Positions 34,612 to 56,053 of a stretch of DNA of 64,000 nucleotides are shown here, in pieces. The notes under the pieces are model-generated. The model saw only the letters and a list, made by a program, of their open reading frames with translations, was not told the origin of the DNA and made no database searches. The stretch lies in NCBI RefSeq assembly GCF_963675165.1, contig NC_087377.1, forward strand, positions 10,030,632 to 10,094,631. Direction: 5' to 3'. The DNA is from Halichondria panicea. Lineage: Eukaryota > Porifera > Demospongiae > Suberitida > Halichondriidae. How positions within the stretch are numbered: position 1 is the stretch's first letter; each line of letters begins with the position of its first letter. Made by a program: the position numbers and the translations under genes.

Positions 34612-36614
34612 CACGCACACACACACACACACACACAGTGACCACAGACGTACAATCAGCCAACATCACGTTCTTCGAGTCCTACGTCTTCCTGAGCTGT
34701 TTGTTTGCCGTGGGGTCGACCGCTCGAGGCTGTGTGTTTGTGTTCACTGTGTCTCCCAACATCACAGAAGAGTTCACCGTGGCCAGGACGGACAGATCAC
34801 TGTGTAATGAGATACTCAACATGGAGAATGTGTACACCGATATCGAGGTTTTGGACTGGGAATCGGACGGGAGTTATGGGAATGTGTCTGTGATACCGGC
34901 CAGAATGAGAGTGGAGACTGGTGAAGAGTACATGGAGGCAACTAACTGCGCATTGCCAAGTGAGTGGTAGTATTATATTTATTGTGTGACCGATTTTAAA
35001 GTATAATTCCCTAGACAGCAGTAATTTTAAAATTAATGTGTACTCAGTAGGTACATTGTACATGTAGGCTATATACATAACAGTTGTAACTTTTGTTTCC
35101 AAGTTCCCATGCATATGTTTTACCTCTTTGCTCTGTATACTTTACAGCTCCAGTGACTGTCACGGAAAATGTTGGACTATCAGCTGGTGAGTGATCTATG
35201 TACCATGTACTAAGCACATACCTCTGCTCTTGGTGTCATACAGTGTACATGCCTCTAGGGGATGACTGCCTAACTGAGTGTGGTGCATCCCTTCTCTCCT
35301 CTCTCCAGGTGCTATTGCGGGTATCGTACTGGCTGTACTCTTTCTGCTAGTGGTTGCTGTTGTTGTCGTGATTGTCATAGGGATATGTGCTATGCGACAA
35401 ACAAAGAAGGCCGGCGAGGCCGAGGTGTGTGTGGACTGTGCTCCCGAGAGCGGCTCCCTGTTGCCTGGCAGGGACTCACCAGATGCTGCTCCTATACCAC
35501 TCGATGATTCTCAGGTAACTACAAGTGTGTGCTCAGCCTTGTGTTTAGTGAGAGATGGCATAATGCTACACCTACTGTACATGCATCTATTAAGCAGACG
35601 TACAGTACGTGGATTTGGTGGGGGAAGGGTCTCAGATACTTTTTCTTATGGTCATCACAATGCATACATGTATGTATATTTACGTAAGCTGTTTACTCAG
35701 TCGTATGTTTAGTTAATTGTTATACATGTATGCGATACAGTGTTAAAATTGGTAGTACACGTATCTCTAGGACATGTAACTATAGAACAATGGTTTGGGA
35801 GCCATGTATATACGTATTGCTTTCCTTGGTGATTAAGACTAAGTGCATTGTGTTAATAATTAATAGTGTCAGCTCCAAGGGAGAGACGTGTACATACATT
35901 GTAGGTGTCTGTCAAGTCCCATATATATTTATAATGATAATGTTACTTGTTTCCCTGTACAGGCTGGTGGACCTCCTCCTCCGAGAAGTTTGGTGAGTCA
36001 AATACTGTATACTCTTACTCAAGCACAGTACAATGCTTATTGAGCACTCCTTAGGCAGACCAACAGTGGCTGCATGTAGTATTAAAAGAGGTGACCTAAA
36101 TGTACAAGATGGAGACTTAACGGTCTATTAGAGGGTGATCACTACCTGTTTTAGACAGGTTTTACTGTGAACTGTCTTTGTCTTGTGTTTTTCACTGTAC
36201 TTTGATTCCACTGTTCTCATGCCATGTTCCCTGTGCAGGAGAAGCTGACGTTCCAATTGAAGCCCGGTCGTAAGAATGGAGAGCTGGTGCTCAACAAGAC
36301 AATGTTGGACCGGCTCAGCGAAATGATGGTCAGTGTGTGTACACGTGCACAATCATTTCTTTGTGCTTATACCCAGTACCATTATTGTACACACCACATA
36401 TCACACACACATACCTTACACACACACACACCTTACACACACACACCACATATCACACACACATCACATGCCACACACACGTCACAGACACGCACACACC
36501 ACATGTCACACACACATCACATGTCAGCGATGTCACACACATATATATCACATGCCACACACACAGGGAACCAATTCTGAGGTCAAGTACACATTCCTGG
36601 TGCCAGAGAAATAG
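31417..36614 (+). CDS. Gene D2: Ig-FN3 transmembrane receptor with ITIM-like C-terminus, 591 aa
   Basis: Exons: 31417-31495, 31801-32148, 32626-32925, 33363-33454, 33969-34191, 34639-34959, 35148-35186, 35309-35514, 35963-35992, 36239-36328, 36567-36614; all splice in frame. Ectodomain order is Ig-like, FN3, split FN3-like, TTDVQSA domain, nearly identical to D1. The TM exon begins GAIAGI like that of C but is split from its leader exon by a phase 1 intron. The tail differs from C1 and D1: [16 protein letters not shown], a GGPPPPRSL exon, a 30-residue module ([19 protein letters not shown]), and a final exon ending [16 protein letters not shown] fits the ITIM pattern [SIVL]xYxx[IVL] and lies eight residues from the C-terminus. 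This is probably the ancestral D tail, because D1's matches C instead. The donor after 36328 (GTCAGT) is weaker than its neighbours. Confidence 0.8.
33594..33663. repeat. Hairpin with 22-bp perfect arms in a D2 intron
   Basis: Copy of the hairpin at 18978-19047, at the same intron position and with identical arms. Confidence 0.85.
33826..33968. repeat. (CA)n tract at the exon 5 acceptor of D2
   Basis: CA repeats with CCCACACCCACA and CCCCATACA interruptions end at the acceptor of the exon at 33969. Confidence 0.9.
34511..34638. repeat. (CA)n tract at the exon 6 acceptor of D2
   Basis: About 128 bases of CA repeat with TACACGCACG interruptions, ending at the exon starting 34639. The D1 counterpart is only about 39 bases. 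Confidence 0.95.
36396..36566. repeat. Degenerate CACA array at the last acceptor of D2
   Basis: CACACACACCTTACACAC, CACATATCACACAC and CATGTCACACAC units fill the end of the last D2 intron and supply its acceptor at 36566. Confidence 0.85.
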
Positions 36615-37169
36615 CCAGCCACAATTTCGGCTTTGACATTAGTAGGCAAAAATATATTCTTGTAACATTCTCAGTTCTGTCTAACGTGCGTACCTTTATA
36701 CTCCTTGTTTATAATTACATGTATGCCAGGCATTTTTAGCTCACCCAAATCTTAGACCATTATGTGAAATTTAGTTTCTATTCTGCTCTGTGATTGTTCG
36801 TCAACTACATGTACTATAATTATAGATTATACAAATAGCTATAATTATATCCTTGACTCATTTTTCTTCAAATTAATGTTTGTTATAATTATCTGCCACG
36901 TTCAATAATTATTGTGAATATAAAAATGACGTGATTGTGCTAGCTTGCATTGTGTGCAACAGAATAGCAGAGCACAGGATAATATATAATAATAAGCGTA
37001 TACAACAGAACATAGAGGGTAGATGCATGAATCAATATTTACTCCTATATAACAAAATTATTGTTGAGATTCAGAATGCAGTCAATATAAAGTATAATAA
37101 TACTTGCGCTTGCATAATTATATTATGCATTCAAAATAATAGTTCAGTACGTCTCTCCCGATAGACCTC
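36615..37169. other. Convergent 3' flanks of D2 and E1
   Basis: An A+T-rich spacer between the D2 stop (plus) and the E1 stop (minus). It holds both 3' UTRs; no gene or repeat was recognised. Confidence 0.5.
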
Positions 37170-45194
<8,025 letters not shown>

Positions 45195-45452
45195 TGTACA
45201 TACAGTGGAGCGTAAGATACAGTCGGTCGATCAGGTCTGGTTCAGCATGGTCGATCGTGTTTCTCTCAGCATGCAATAAAAGTGCTCAGTAAGCACATAC
45301 ATATTAAAGGTCGTGACACAATCTTGCAAACTTTGGGGCGTACCTCAATCGGCGTGGATTCGAGGCTAACCTCAAGCTAGATGAAACCACAAATTTTGCA
45401 TAAAATTGCTCATTATAAGATCTCTGAGTACATCTATTGCTCTCAGTGAAAG
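45195..45452. promoter_or_regulatory. Divergent promoter region between E1 and F1
   Basis: Only 258 bases separate the two start codons. The corresponding 243-base gap between E2 and F2 (59660-59902) retains shared blocks such as CAATAAAAGTGCTCA and AATTGCTCATTATA, suggesting one shared control region for each pair. Confidence 0.55.
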
Positions 45453-47248
45453 ATGTTGCTTTTAAATGCTATTATGATTTTGCTACTTTCTGGACATTAT
45501 TTTACTCAAGGTCTGTATTATTAGCTAGGCTACAGATCTTCTATCTGTACCAATTACATGTATAAATGCTATTGTCAATCTGATGTTTATACTGCAGATG
45601 ACACCAACATTACTCCTAACTATTGCTCAAGAATGGGGTTCACACTTTGGAGCAATTTGACACTAACTTGTAGTCGAAATTGCAGCCCACAAGCAGAAAG
45701 CGATCTTGATATATGGCATTTTCAACCAGGAGAAAATCTGCTCCTGATTCAACTAAATCTACATAATTGCAGCTTTAATTACAGCATAATTAGTGACAAC
45801 CAGCTGATAATAAACGATTTTGAAGACGATGCTGGAGTAACTTTAAGTTTAAGCAACAACAACACTGAAGATTCGTGTAATGCAGGTGAAGTGATTGAGA
45901 TTCACTCACCATAGAGAATGCAAGGAGAAGTATTGATGGGCTTGTGGTTACTTGTGGAGCTAATATAACTGAGAATGATGAAACCACTTACTGGAGGACT
46001 TCAAACTCAACCGTGTTATATCTAAGTAAGACAAAGCCTATTTTACAATCCAATTACTATGAAATATTTCTTTGCATGCAGAGAGTCAAATTACGACATA
46101 CGCAACCTCTAAAATAACAGTGTTTCCTGGTAGCAGTACCACAATCAGCTGTACCCGTCAACACTTTCCTGATAGAGAGGTCTATAATCGATGGAGACTT
46201 CAACGACCAAGTAAAGATTATGTCGACCTCATTGAACGTAGTGGTCAAGCAGACCAATTTTTTGAGGACACTGGCGTAACGTTGGAATTGAATACAAGTT
46301 CCAACACATGTAAGTATGATGAGTTTGTGAACTACACTCTTACTATTGGAAACATTAACCAAAACGTTGATGGAATGTTGATAAAATGTGGAGTTAGAAC
46401 AATTAGCGGAACTGCCAACCATGATGAATGGTATGCTGACCACTCAGTGGAACTAGTTTTACGTGAGTTAATAATTATAAAATCACTGTATGCACGTGCA
46501 TCAAAACACAGAGGCACCACTTTCAACAAATATGCCGCACAATTTGAGACGAGTGTTGCTAAATATTTCATTCTGTATGTAGATAACACAACTGAGCTTG
46601 AAGCTACCATAGTAGACACAATGGCACAGCTGGAGGAGTGTAACGTTGAGAACGTTGCCATTAGAGGTATATTTATATGCACTCACAATTTTATCAACAC
46701 TTATATCTGATAGCAGCGGTAATTTAGATATTATGCACCCCCATGCATGTATATATATAGAGAACATAACTGAGCTTCAAGAGAAGTGCAAAAACGAACA
46801 AGATACCTTTAAAGGTACACTCTATACATGTAGTACATTACGCATAAAAACTGTTTACCCTCTCTCCCCATGATAACAACACTAGTAGCCACATCGAAAA
46901 AGCTGGAGGATTGCAAAAATGAAAAAGGTGCCATTATAGAGATACACTATAGAGCAATTTTACCAGCACTTTTGCTGTCATCGTCATTTATATTATTATA
47001 TACGCATAATTATATAAACTCTCCCCCCTTCAGATAACACAACTAAGCTTGTAAATGCCACCACGGCACAGCTGGATAAGTGCAGCGCTGAAAAGGGCAT
47101 CATTGGAGGTACACTCGGAGCAATTTTACTAGCACTTTTTGCTGCCGTCATCGTAGTTTTAATAATTATAATTTTATATCAACAACAAAGAATTAATAGA
47201 GTACATTCACAACAACAACAAATTGAATGTGTTATCATACCTAATTAA
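45453..47248 (+). pseudogene. Gene F1: Ig-like membrane protein, frameshifted, with multiplied stalk exons
   Basis: Exons: 45453-45510 (signal peptide), 45598-46025 (Ig-like 1), 46082-46462 (Ig-like 2), 46583-46666, 46761-46814, a degenerate copy near 46873-46990, and 47034-47248 (stalk, TM, short tail, TAA). The first Ig exon lacks one base near 45899 (ATTGAGATTC against ATTGAGTATTC in F2), which brings a TAG at 45912. A third Ig domain present in F2 has been deleted; its first bases survive at 46505-46560. The stalk sequence (DNTTEL...AQLEEC) occurs four times. The last exon gives a TM helix starting GGTLGAILLAL and a glutamine-rich tail without tyrosine. An error at the single missing base would turn F1 into an intact two-Ig protein. 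Confidence 0.65.
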
Positions 47249-47865
47249 CAGTATATAGCAACTGGAAATCATAACCCCTAAAATTGTTTCTTTCTGTCAC
47301 TATAATTAATAATAAGAATCTCAATATAAATATTATGTTAGTCTATTCTTCGACTATATTAATTCACTATAAAATTATGGTTAATGAGTTAGAAGGTATT
47401 GACGATCCATATATGCAGCTGATCGCCAGGAAGGACTGAGCAGTAACTGCATGTTGTCAGCACTCCTGGTGTTGTATATAATTGTGATATAATCATCCTA
47501 TAATTATGTTCTAAAACGTGACGGGTATAAATATACTGTGAAGCTTGTCTGGGGTGATACTATATATACGCAAGGATGGATAATATAATTATAGACTACA
47601 CAGATCCCTAAAAATGTACCAACTTCTGCATGCAGCCCTTGACAGTAAATTACATAATTATAGAACAACAGGAGTGCATGAATATTCATACTCCTGATAA
47701 CAATAATCATGACCATGCATTTGTCACTGATGACGTTTTGAGGGAGTGGCTCAGCTCAGAAGCCAGCAAAGAGACACATAAGCGCTGAGTTTTGTTTGAA
47801 GCATTTTGTGTAGCTAAAACACAGCAGCAAGATATAATAATTATCATAGACCCTGGATTTGACAG
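47249..47865. other. F1-G spacer
   Basis: An A+T-rich spacer; I see no gene or strong repeat. It should hold the F1 3' UTR and the promoter of gene G. Confidence 0.45.
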
Positions 47866-49389
47866 ATGCAAGCAATGAAACCATTCGGTATCACAACTTC
47901 AAAAATTGTTGTTGTTATTTTGATACTTGCTATCAAGAATTCAGGTATTCTATGTGTGTCAGTTTTTCTACCATAATTACATGTACTATATATATATCAG
48001 GCTTAATAAAATATACATATAGAGTCAGACTATAATAAGACTATATATAAAAATTATATTAACTATATAACTATATCTATAAATTTATAGTTGCAGTAAT
48101 TTCTTCGCAAAAATTTATTCCTACTGCTGATGATGATGCAAGATTTAAAAAAATTGTATCCTTGGGTGACAGTGTAGAGATTAAATGTTATCGCATTTAT
48201 GGTTTGAGAGTAAACTCAACAATACTGATGGTACACGATCGGTGGCACTTACGATCAGCCAATGGCACGGACACTTTTATTAACCAAGGTGATCCCACAT
48301 TTTCTGTGCCATTTGAGGAGAAGTACGATGTAACTCTAACATTTAATCGAAGTGACTACCAAGATGGTTGCAGTGGAACGTTCATTGAATACTCTCTCAG
48401 AATAAGCAACATCAATGACAAGGTTCACGGACTAGAAGTTAGATGCGGAGCACGATTGATTAGTGACTCTCTAGAGGACAGGTGGGAGGCCTCTCATGTG
48501 ACGGAGGTTCTTATCGGTAAGTATAAAGATGCATGCATGTAATCATGCATGCAGATGGAATGAAAGCACCGAAGGTGCTGATGCCTCGGTGGAGATGCCA
48601 AAGCTACATAACATAAAGCTACTATAATAGCTTAATTTTATACACATGCATGATGAACATTTTTTAATTTGCTTGCTGCGTGCAAACTCAAAGAGTGGGT
48701 AATGATCGACCATGATTGTTGTTAAAAACGATCGATGCCAAAGTTCAAGTCTAAAATTATGGCTGCCATCAGCAGAGCCTTGCAGCTAGCTCTCTTCTCA
48801 CTCTTTCAGCTACCAATAGCTAGCGTTCTAGTGCAGAGCTAACTACTAAGTAGAGTAGCAACACTCAGTAAACAAGTTTGGCTACATGCTCTTCTTCCGA
48901 AAAGGCTGCAATGGCATTCCAAGTAAGCAAAACTAGGCATAACTCGAGAACGAAGCATCATTTTGCAAATTCAAGAAAACATGACTATGAAGTCTATAGA
49001 AACTCTTACTTGCACTTTATTGATCCTTGAGCAACTGTAGCAGTCTACACACACACACACAACACACAAACACAACCGTATACCTCGCTTGCGTACGCAT
49101 GCACAGAGGCATAATATTTATATAGTGGATGATGTATGCATGCATGGATTGGTCAGTAAAGTTTCGAGAGGAAGTTAATTAATTTGATTATGCAGATAAC
49201 ATGACTGATGTCAGTATACTGAATAAAACATTGTCAAGCATATCAGAGCAGCTGGATGTGTGTGTACATCAAAACTCTGTTGATGAAAGTATAATCCTTA
49301 AAATTCTTATTTCAGTCATTGTTATTCTTATTGCAGTCATTGTTATCCTCATTTTTTCTATTATCGTTATATGTAATGTACCCACATAA
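47866..49389 (+). CDS. Gene G: small single-Ig membrane protein, 232 aa
   Basis: Three exons: 47866-47944, 48091-48516, 49196-49389, joined in phase 1. A signal peptide (SKIVVVILILAI) is followed by one Ig-like domain related to those of F (IKCYRI, DRWHLRS, YSLRISNIN, LEVRCGARL), a short stalk (DNMTDVSILNKTL, related to the F stalk), and a very hydrophobic TM helix of about 28 residues (ILKILISVIVILIAVIVILI) ending only about four residues later. With almost no cytoplasmic tail it could act only through a partner, as a ligand, or as a decoy (inference). There is no charged residue in the helix to suggest pairing of the vertebrate adaptor kind. ATG 47866 was taken as start; a second in-frame ATG at 47875 is equally possible. 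Confidence 0.75.
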
Positions 49390-49785
49390 CTGAGTGAATT
49401 TTTTAAGCACTGTAATAATTATTTAAAGCACTATAACAAAGTAGAATTTAATTAAAGCTTCGTTGTCAAGTAAAAGCGAGCAAAAGCTAAGAAGCTTGAG
49501 CCTCTAGATGTACACGCGGCTTAATTTGACGTGAGGCTGTATACTAGTGTATAGACTACACTAAACCCCGAATTAACGCCGAGGGTTTGCACTTCAGTGC
49601 TCTATAGTATAATTATAGTACTACTTCAGGTCTGCATGAATAATGAAATGTTGGTACTCTGAGTCATCATTAATTTTGGAATTAACACAACAATAGTTAT
49701 ACGAATTCAACGAACTAGAATCATGTCACTCACTGATGTATATATAACAACTCTGTTACTAGTATAGAAACAGATCTTAGAAACT
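49390..49785. other. Spacer between G and the methyltransferase fragment
   Basis: Non-coding, A+T-rich; nothing recognised. Confidence 0.4.
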
Positions 49786-50203
49786 CTATACACAGCTTGG
49801 CAACTTTAGGAGAATTATGTTAGCTTTGTAAACACAAAGTGATCCTAAATCATAGCGGCTAGCTTTTTCACTTGAAAATCCCTCAGAAAATTGTTGAGCC
49901 AGATCAATTGAAGTGGTCTCATGTTCCACTTTGTACTTGATGCCTAGTTTCTCCAGTGTAGCTGTTACTGTCTCCGCTGTGTACAGCTCGTATGTACGTT
50001 GGTGCGAGTAAAATCTTGTAATCAGCTCGTAAAGCGACTGTCGACTGGAGCTAATAATAACCAGCTCCCCTGTGCCAGGCTTCATGCAGTAGCTGCGTGG
50101 CACCTGTGAGCATTGGATCAAGTACTGAGGCATGGTAGGTACAGTTGGCCATTAGAATAAAATCGAAAGGTTGCAGGCCATCATTTGTAAGTTTTTCGTA
50201 GTT
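49786..50203 (-). pseudogene. Histamine N-methyltransferase-like fragment, copy 1 (frameshifted)
   Basis: A damaged copy of the exon at 61804-62292. It shares the acceptor (CCTAG before AACTACG), DFILMANCTYH and ISSSRQSLYELITRFYSHQR. A four-base CATG insertion near 50084 breaks frame relative to copy 2 (CTGCATGAAGCC against CTGAAGCC), and the end has diverged. The SAM-binding N-terminal half of the enzyme family is absent, so no activity is expected. It lies tail-to-tail with G and directly beyond the E2 tail. Confidence 0.55.
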
Positions 50204-53200
50204 CTAGGTTTCCTAGTTCTGACGCTTCCTCAGTAACCTCGCATGCTTGCTCGTCAGCAGTGATACTATACTTGTTAGGAGGGCCTTCGACAAGTTCTGA
50301 AGTATGACTGAATCCAGGGAAGCATCTTCACAACCAATGTTACAAATTTGATACTCAGTCTCTTCTTACCCTTGTTTTTGAGCAAGCCCCTTCATTTTTT
50401 CAATGAAAGGTAGGCATTCCTTGATCCGACTTTCTCACTTTCTTCATGAATATCCTCCAACGAACCCTCGCTGATAGCTTCGAGCAGATCGTCACTATAA
50501 AGTATAGTTTAGAATACGTCCTTAGTAGAGGGGCTGTGTCTTCTTTACTAGCTGACGGGTCATGACTGTTAATCGTGAATGTATCGATTTGTGTGATTTT
50601 TAGACCTCGTATTTCTTCCAGAAGCTGTTTTTTTGTCGACTTTTAGCTTCAAAAAGAGCCTTTCTGGAACCTTAGCTGAATGGCACTTCTAGAGACCTGT
50701 ATAAAGATTTAGCACAATAAAAACTGTCTGCACTACATTATGGTAAAGTATCATCAAACCAATACCTGAAAATTGAATTAAATTGGCAAAGTGTCATCGT
50801 ATTTATAAGCATAAATAGGTAACAAACCGTTCTTCCTGACAGTAGAGGCTGCTAGCTGTCTGAACCAGGGGACCCTTCCGTTAAGCTTCGTTTGACTGCT
50901 GGTCTTCGAGGTCACTAAGGGAACTAAGGGAACGTAGTTGGACGGGTGCGGAGGGCCACCAGCAGTAGCGTCAGCAGGAGGTGTGGTGGGGGTTGAGTGG
51001 ATGTGGGAGGACTACTACTGAGGTCACGCTCAGCACTGACTGATGGGGAGATGGTAGGTATCTGTGAGTACAGAGACAATGACTGTGATGATTATAGCTT
51101 AGTATACTTATTTATGCAATGATCGAGTCGATCTGTGGAATAGTATGACGCCATGAAAAGACCGCTATCCGTTTACAGTATCTACGAGTACACAATTAAT
51201 TTATTTGTAAAGTATTAATGCAGTAATTTAAAAGTGCACACACAAAATGATTATTATAATTATACCTTCACCGTTTTGTTTGTGAGATCCATCGTGTTGA
51301 TATCCACTGTGCATGTGTACGTGATGCCGTCAGTCTCAGCCGTAAGACTTAACTTGCCTTTCTGTATGGAGGAGCATGCAGTTCATAAGAAGTACTGAAA
51401 CAATGTACATGACACGTATACATAATAACGTAAGCATCACATGATACACACAAACTCCAAAATGTAGACACTCTTGAGACCCTCTTATGGAAAGATAATT
51501 ATGTTTCTATAATAATTATGCATTCCAGTGTATTGCTAACAACAGGTGTCAGGGGGAACACTGTCATGCACCTTTAATTTGAACTTAAACTCCTGTTAAG
51601 TTTTGCAACATTAATCATATACTCACCAGTTATTCTGTGCTTTTGCGATGCATCTTACAATAAATCAGCAAAATCACTGTTACCAACACAGCAGCAACTA
51701 CAGTAGTAAAATGACCACAATAGGGATCACTATAGCAACCATATTGGTCCGAGTTGTCATCACAACAGTATCTATAGGGTGAAAATACAGAGTGTGTTTA
51801 AGTGCACGCAAGGGCTGAGGAGTGGTCAGTACGTACAATGACCTGATTCGATCATAACATAATTATACACAATGGTTTTTGCCTATTGCATACATAATCC
51901 AACATACATGACTTGTGTGTATAATTAACTCTGTTATAGTAAGTGTCTGTTATAGTAAGTGTCTGTGACAAGCAGGTCTAAAGAATACCCGGTTCAACAC
52001 AATCATCTACACAACAATCCATTTAAACACACAACTCCTAGCTAAAAGATATGATTTCGGAGAGGATATTTATAAATCAATAGTTAATGTTCCAGTGGAT
52101 GTGTTGTACACTCCCTACACTGTGTACACAGCCTCATGCAGACCATCAACAACAAGACACTATATACTTAGGTGCTAGCGGTCATTAATGTATTGCTGGA
52201 CTTCACCTACTAACACAGTGAAGAGGGATACTTACTTCTAAGAGGTTGTTTTATTTACTTCTGAAAGGTTGTTTTACATTGTTGAAATTCTCTTGTGACA
52301 ACACAAAAGGTGATTGAGTAAGCACGGGATAGTTATTACCAACCACAAAGATCGAGGGTCGAAGACTAGAACATAATTATTTTACTACAGCAATGAATCA
52401 CTCACCTACAAGTACAGGTATTTCACAACCAGTAGCCATGGTGAAGTTGGTCATACCCACAATCTTCGTGACCTAGCTATCCTGAAGCTGCCCACAGAGT
52501 CACTGTTCTCGATATCAAACACGCTGATGCCCATCGTATCTGTATGCAGAACGTTGAGAGTTACATTGTGACACTGTGATTCCGCCTCCTTCTCCTCGCA
52601 TCACAAAGAATTCTTGTTGACCAGTCTTATTCGTGTTCGGTGAGAATCGGAACAGGCATCCCAGAGACTGAGTGACGTCGGCGAGTCTGCAACTGAGCTG
52701 GATGTACGTCTGGTGAAAGATGACCTCAGCCAATTGGACATCCGTGGTTTCTATGGTTATGAAAGAGATAAAATGTGGTTTTTCATAGTCATTGTAATCT
52801 TTCATTGTGGTGGTTACCAAAAAGGTCACCTCTTTATATGTCAATATGAATTTGACAACAAGCACTTTTTGGGTGGTCTTTCAATAACCAACTACCAGAG
52901 GAGGTACGACACACACGGTCACATGACCAGCCAAACAGATTATGAATCTCATTAACTTGTGCATGAATATCATTCAAGACTGTGTACTTTGACAGTGGAT
53001 TTGGTTTGAAGTGTATCTTTCAAGAAATACACTTGACGCCGGTTTCTAAGATCAGGCTGGTTGATTGTTAGGCTTATACTGATGTGAAATAGCTTTTCAA
53101 CCAGTTTCAACCACCACTTAGATTTTGAGATATTATTGTTTTTAGTGTAATTCTGTTTTAGAGTATTTAATAAGTATTCTGTGCCTGCATTCAGGATAGG

Positions 53201-53525
53201 ATCACTACCAACATCTGAGCCTTGGTTCTAACAACAAATCTAATCTCTACTCTAGCTACTAGCCAGAAACAAATTCACCGAGTTTTATGCTCTAAACTTG
53301 TCTCTTTATGGCGCTTACTTGACACCAGCTAAATGTTGTCATTGGAATGCATTTTTTAACGACTTCTGTGTTTTTCTTGCCTTCAATCAAGAAATAGCAG
53401 CCACGTGAGCTTAACCGATCGAGTGTCGTACCTCCTCTGACCGACTACTTAAAAATATTCAATTAGCCTACTTCTATTGACATTGCACATTTTATAGCCA
53501 AGTGTTTTTGCAGCTTTATTCTACG

Positions 53526-53640
53526 GTAGCCCAGAAAGTACCCGAGAGTTGACCTTCGCTAGTGGACAGTACGCACGATTAACCTTCGCTAGTAGAGAGT
53601 TCACCTTCGCTAGTGGGCTAGACTCCCTGGGCTACAGCAT
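53526..53640. repeat. Short tandem ACCTTCGCTAGT repeats within an inverted repeat
   Basis: Three copies of CCTTCGCTAGT lie between GTAGCCCAG and CTGGGCTAC. It is non-coding, inside the E2 intron between the exons at 52750 and 55048. Confidence 0.5.
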
Positions 53641-54124
53641 TAATCGACCATAAGGTAAGTTTTCTCAATCTGTATAATACCCATGACGAGCCAATGACCT
53701 GTGACAATGCACACTCACACTATACCTGACATACCCCCCACATGACACATGCACTCACACAATACCTGACATACCCCCCACATGAGTGGTGGTCTCCCTA
53801 GTAAAGTTGTTAGGTGTTTACAGTACCCAACCCACAACAATTGACGTTGCTGAGAATATGAATACTGTATATTATTATGAATAGATAGATTGGAATGCTG
53901 AACCGGGGGAAATGACCTGGGACTATTATACTTGCATGGTGAATAGTCTTAGCACCTCTTAGATCGAGCTCCACACCGTATGACTATACAATTCTTGTAC
54001 GCTCTTGTAACTCTGGTTACGATGGGCTGCTCTTGATACATATTACACTGTCAGTGGTTATCAGTAACTCTTTTAAGTCAAAAAGTAACGTTTGTATACA
54101 TAGTTCATTAATAATGTGTATACC

Positions 54125-54846
54125 GTACCCTCGCGAAAATAAGCCCATCTTGAATAAACGCCCATCCCCTCTTTTGCTTTGAAGTTTTTACACAGGGTAT
54201 TTTCACTCGATTATAAGCCCACCCAGAATAAGAAGTTGAGCATGCGCAGTAGCTGAATGCCACATGTTCACTATTAATTTTAGTGAAGAAAGGAAGTTTT
54301 AGGTAGTAGCTAGTAAGACTATACTCCTTGCTGGACCAAGATCAGACATTATACTGTATGGATCTGTTTGCCCCTGATATACAGGGAACAAGTAGTCCTA
54401 TATGCTGAGAAAGGAAAACGCAAAGTCCAAGAAAGTTATCACACAGGCTAATTTTGCAGGTTACCTTGCCTTGGTTTTCTGAAACAAAGTACCTGATAGC
54501 TGCTCTGTAGGAGTATGACCTACCATCCTTCGAGAAGTTTCTGCTACATCTAACATCAACAAGCAACGAATAGAGTCAGAGTCCACTTTTTCATGTTCAT
54601 TCTCTTGTCATGCTTTAATCATACTCATGCATTAGTTTATAACATTGTTGTTGTCAATAAAATGTTCATACTATGTGTTAAAATGAAAATACATAAAGAA
54701 TTGGCATAGCAAAGTGTAAACCTCGATTTGAGGCCGCGGGTGGGCGTATATTCGAATGAAAATTCGCCGTTCGCGATTAAACGCCCAGTTCCCTAATAAG
54801 CCTAGACTTCTTGCAGAAAAGGGTGGGCGTATTTTCGCGAGGGTAC
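54125..54846. mobile_element. MITE family 3, about 720 bp, in an E2 intron
   Basis: Begins GTACCCTCGCGAAAATAAGC and ends in the near reverse complement (GGGCGTATTTTCGCGAGGGTAC). It has subterminal repeats of the AAGCCCACCC / GGGTGGGCGT type. No transposase-like reading frame was seen, so it is non-autonomous if mobile. Confidence 0.75.
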
Positions 54847-55270
54847 ATTATTAATGCATGAACATAATTATTCAGAAGTACAAGCACAGTGAAATCTGTC
54901 TACAGTGTTCAGCCCATGAAAGCAGTTCACCCTATAACATGAAACCAGAAGTTATCTATTTGGCACGTACGGTTTACACCTGTGTTAGTTTAATAGTAGG
55001 CCAACTCTCTTTACTACAACACAATTAATGCATGGTCAGTCACTCACGAAATCTCTGACTTCTGGAGACTCTCTGAGACACCTCGCTCCTGACAGCCACG
55101 GATATTAAGAAGAACTTGTTATGGAGCAGAGGAGTGATGCTAGAGTTGAGGGTGACATTGATCAGAGTCAGGGGTGCCACATCGGAGGCCGAGACGATCA
55201 GTCTTGGGTGGCCGTTCACATTGATAGTGTAGTCTAACACGGGGAAGTTCATGCTGCACGAGTTCACCGT

Positions 55271-55305
55271 CTGTGTGTGTGTGTGTGTGTGGGTGGGTGG
55301 GTAAG
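55271..55305. repeat. (GT)n on plus = (CA)n on minus at the exon 5 acceptor of E2
   Basis: A short GT run next to the acceptor of the exon beginning 55270, the position of the long tract in E1. Confidence 0.85.
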
Positions 55306-55760
55306 GGGGCGTACATGTATGTATAATCTAGTGTAATTACAAGCTCCAAACGGACACACACGTATAAAATCTAATGTTATGTCTAAGCAATCAGAGCACT
55401 AATTACCAGCACTTAACAAGGAAAAGTGCTGGAAATGACTTAACGAGGTGACAACTAGCAAAGCATTGCATACCCCATGTACCAGTACAAAATAGTGACT
55501 TCCATGTACAAAGGTGTAATATATAGCATTAGGGCAACTATAGGATAAAAAAGGCTAGATCCCAAGCAAACAATTAATTTTGTGTACACAAACAACACAT
55601 TGCCATACTTCTTATCACCTGCTTCCGGTTTAAGATCATTATTATTATTTTACTATTTTGAGCCCAGTAGCGTACCCGGAATTGCATTGTGAACGAAGTC
55701 GATTCCTAGATTCAGAAACATGAGACGGAGGGTGGCATCAATGTCTGGTGTGTTAGCAGC

Positions 55761-56053
<293 letters not shown>

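Noticed and set aside
53200-54000. Possible gene in the long E2 intron
   Set aside because: Sequence is largely homologous to the E1 intron or made of inverted-repeat elements; no domain or signal peptide was seen.
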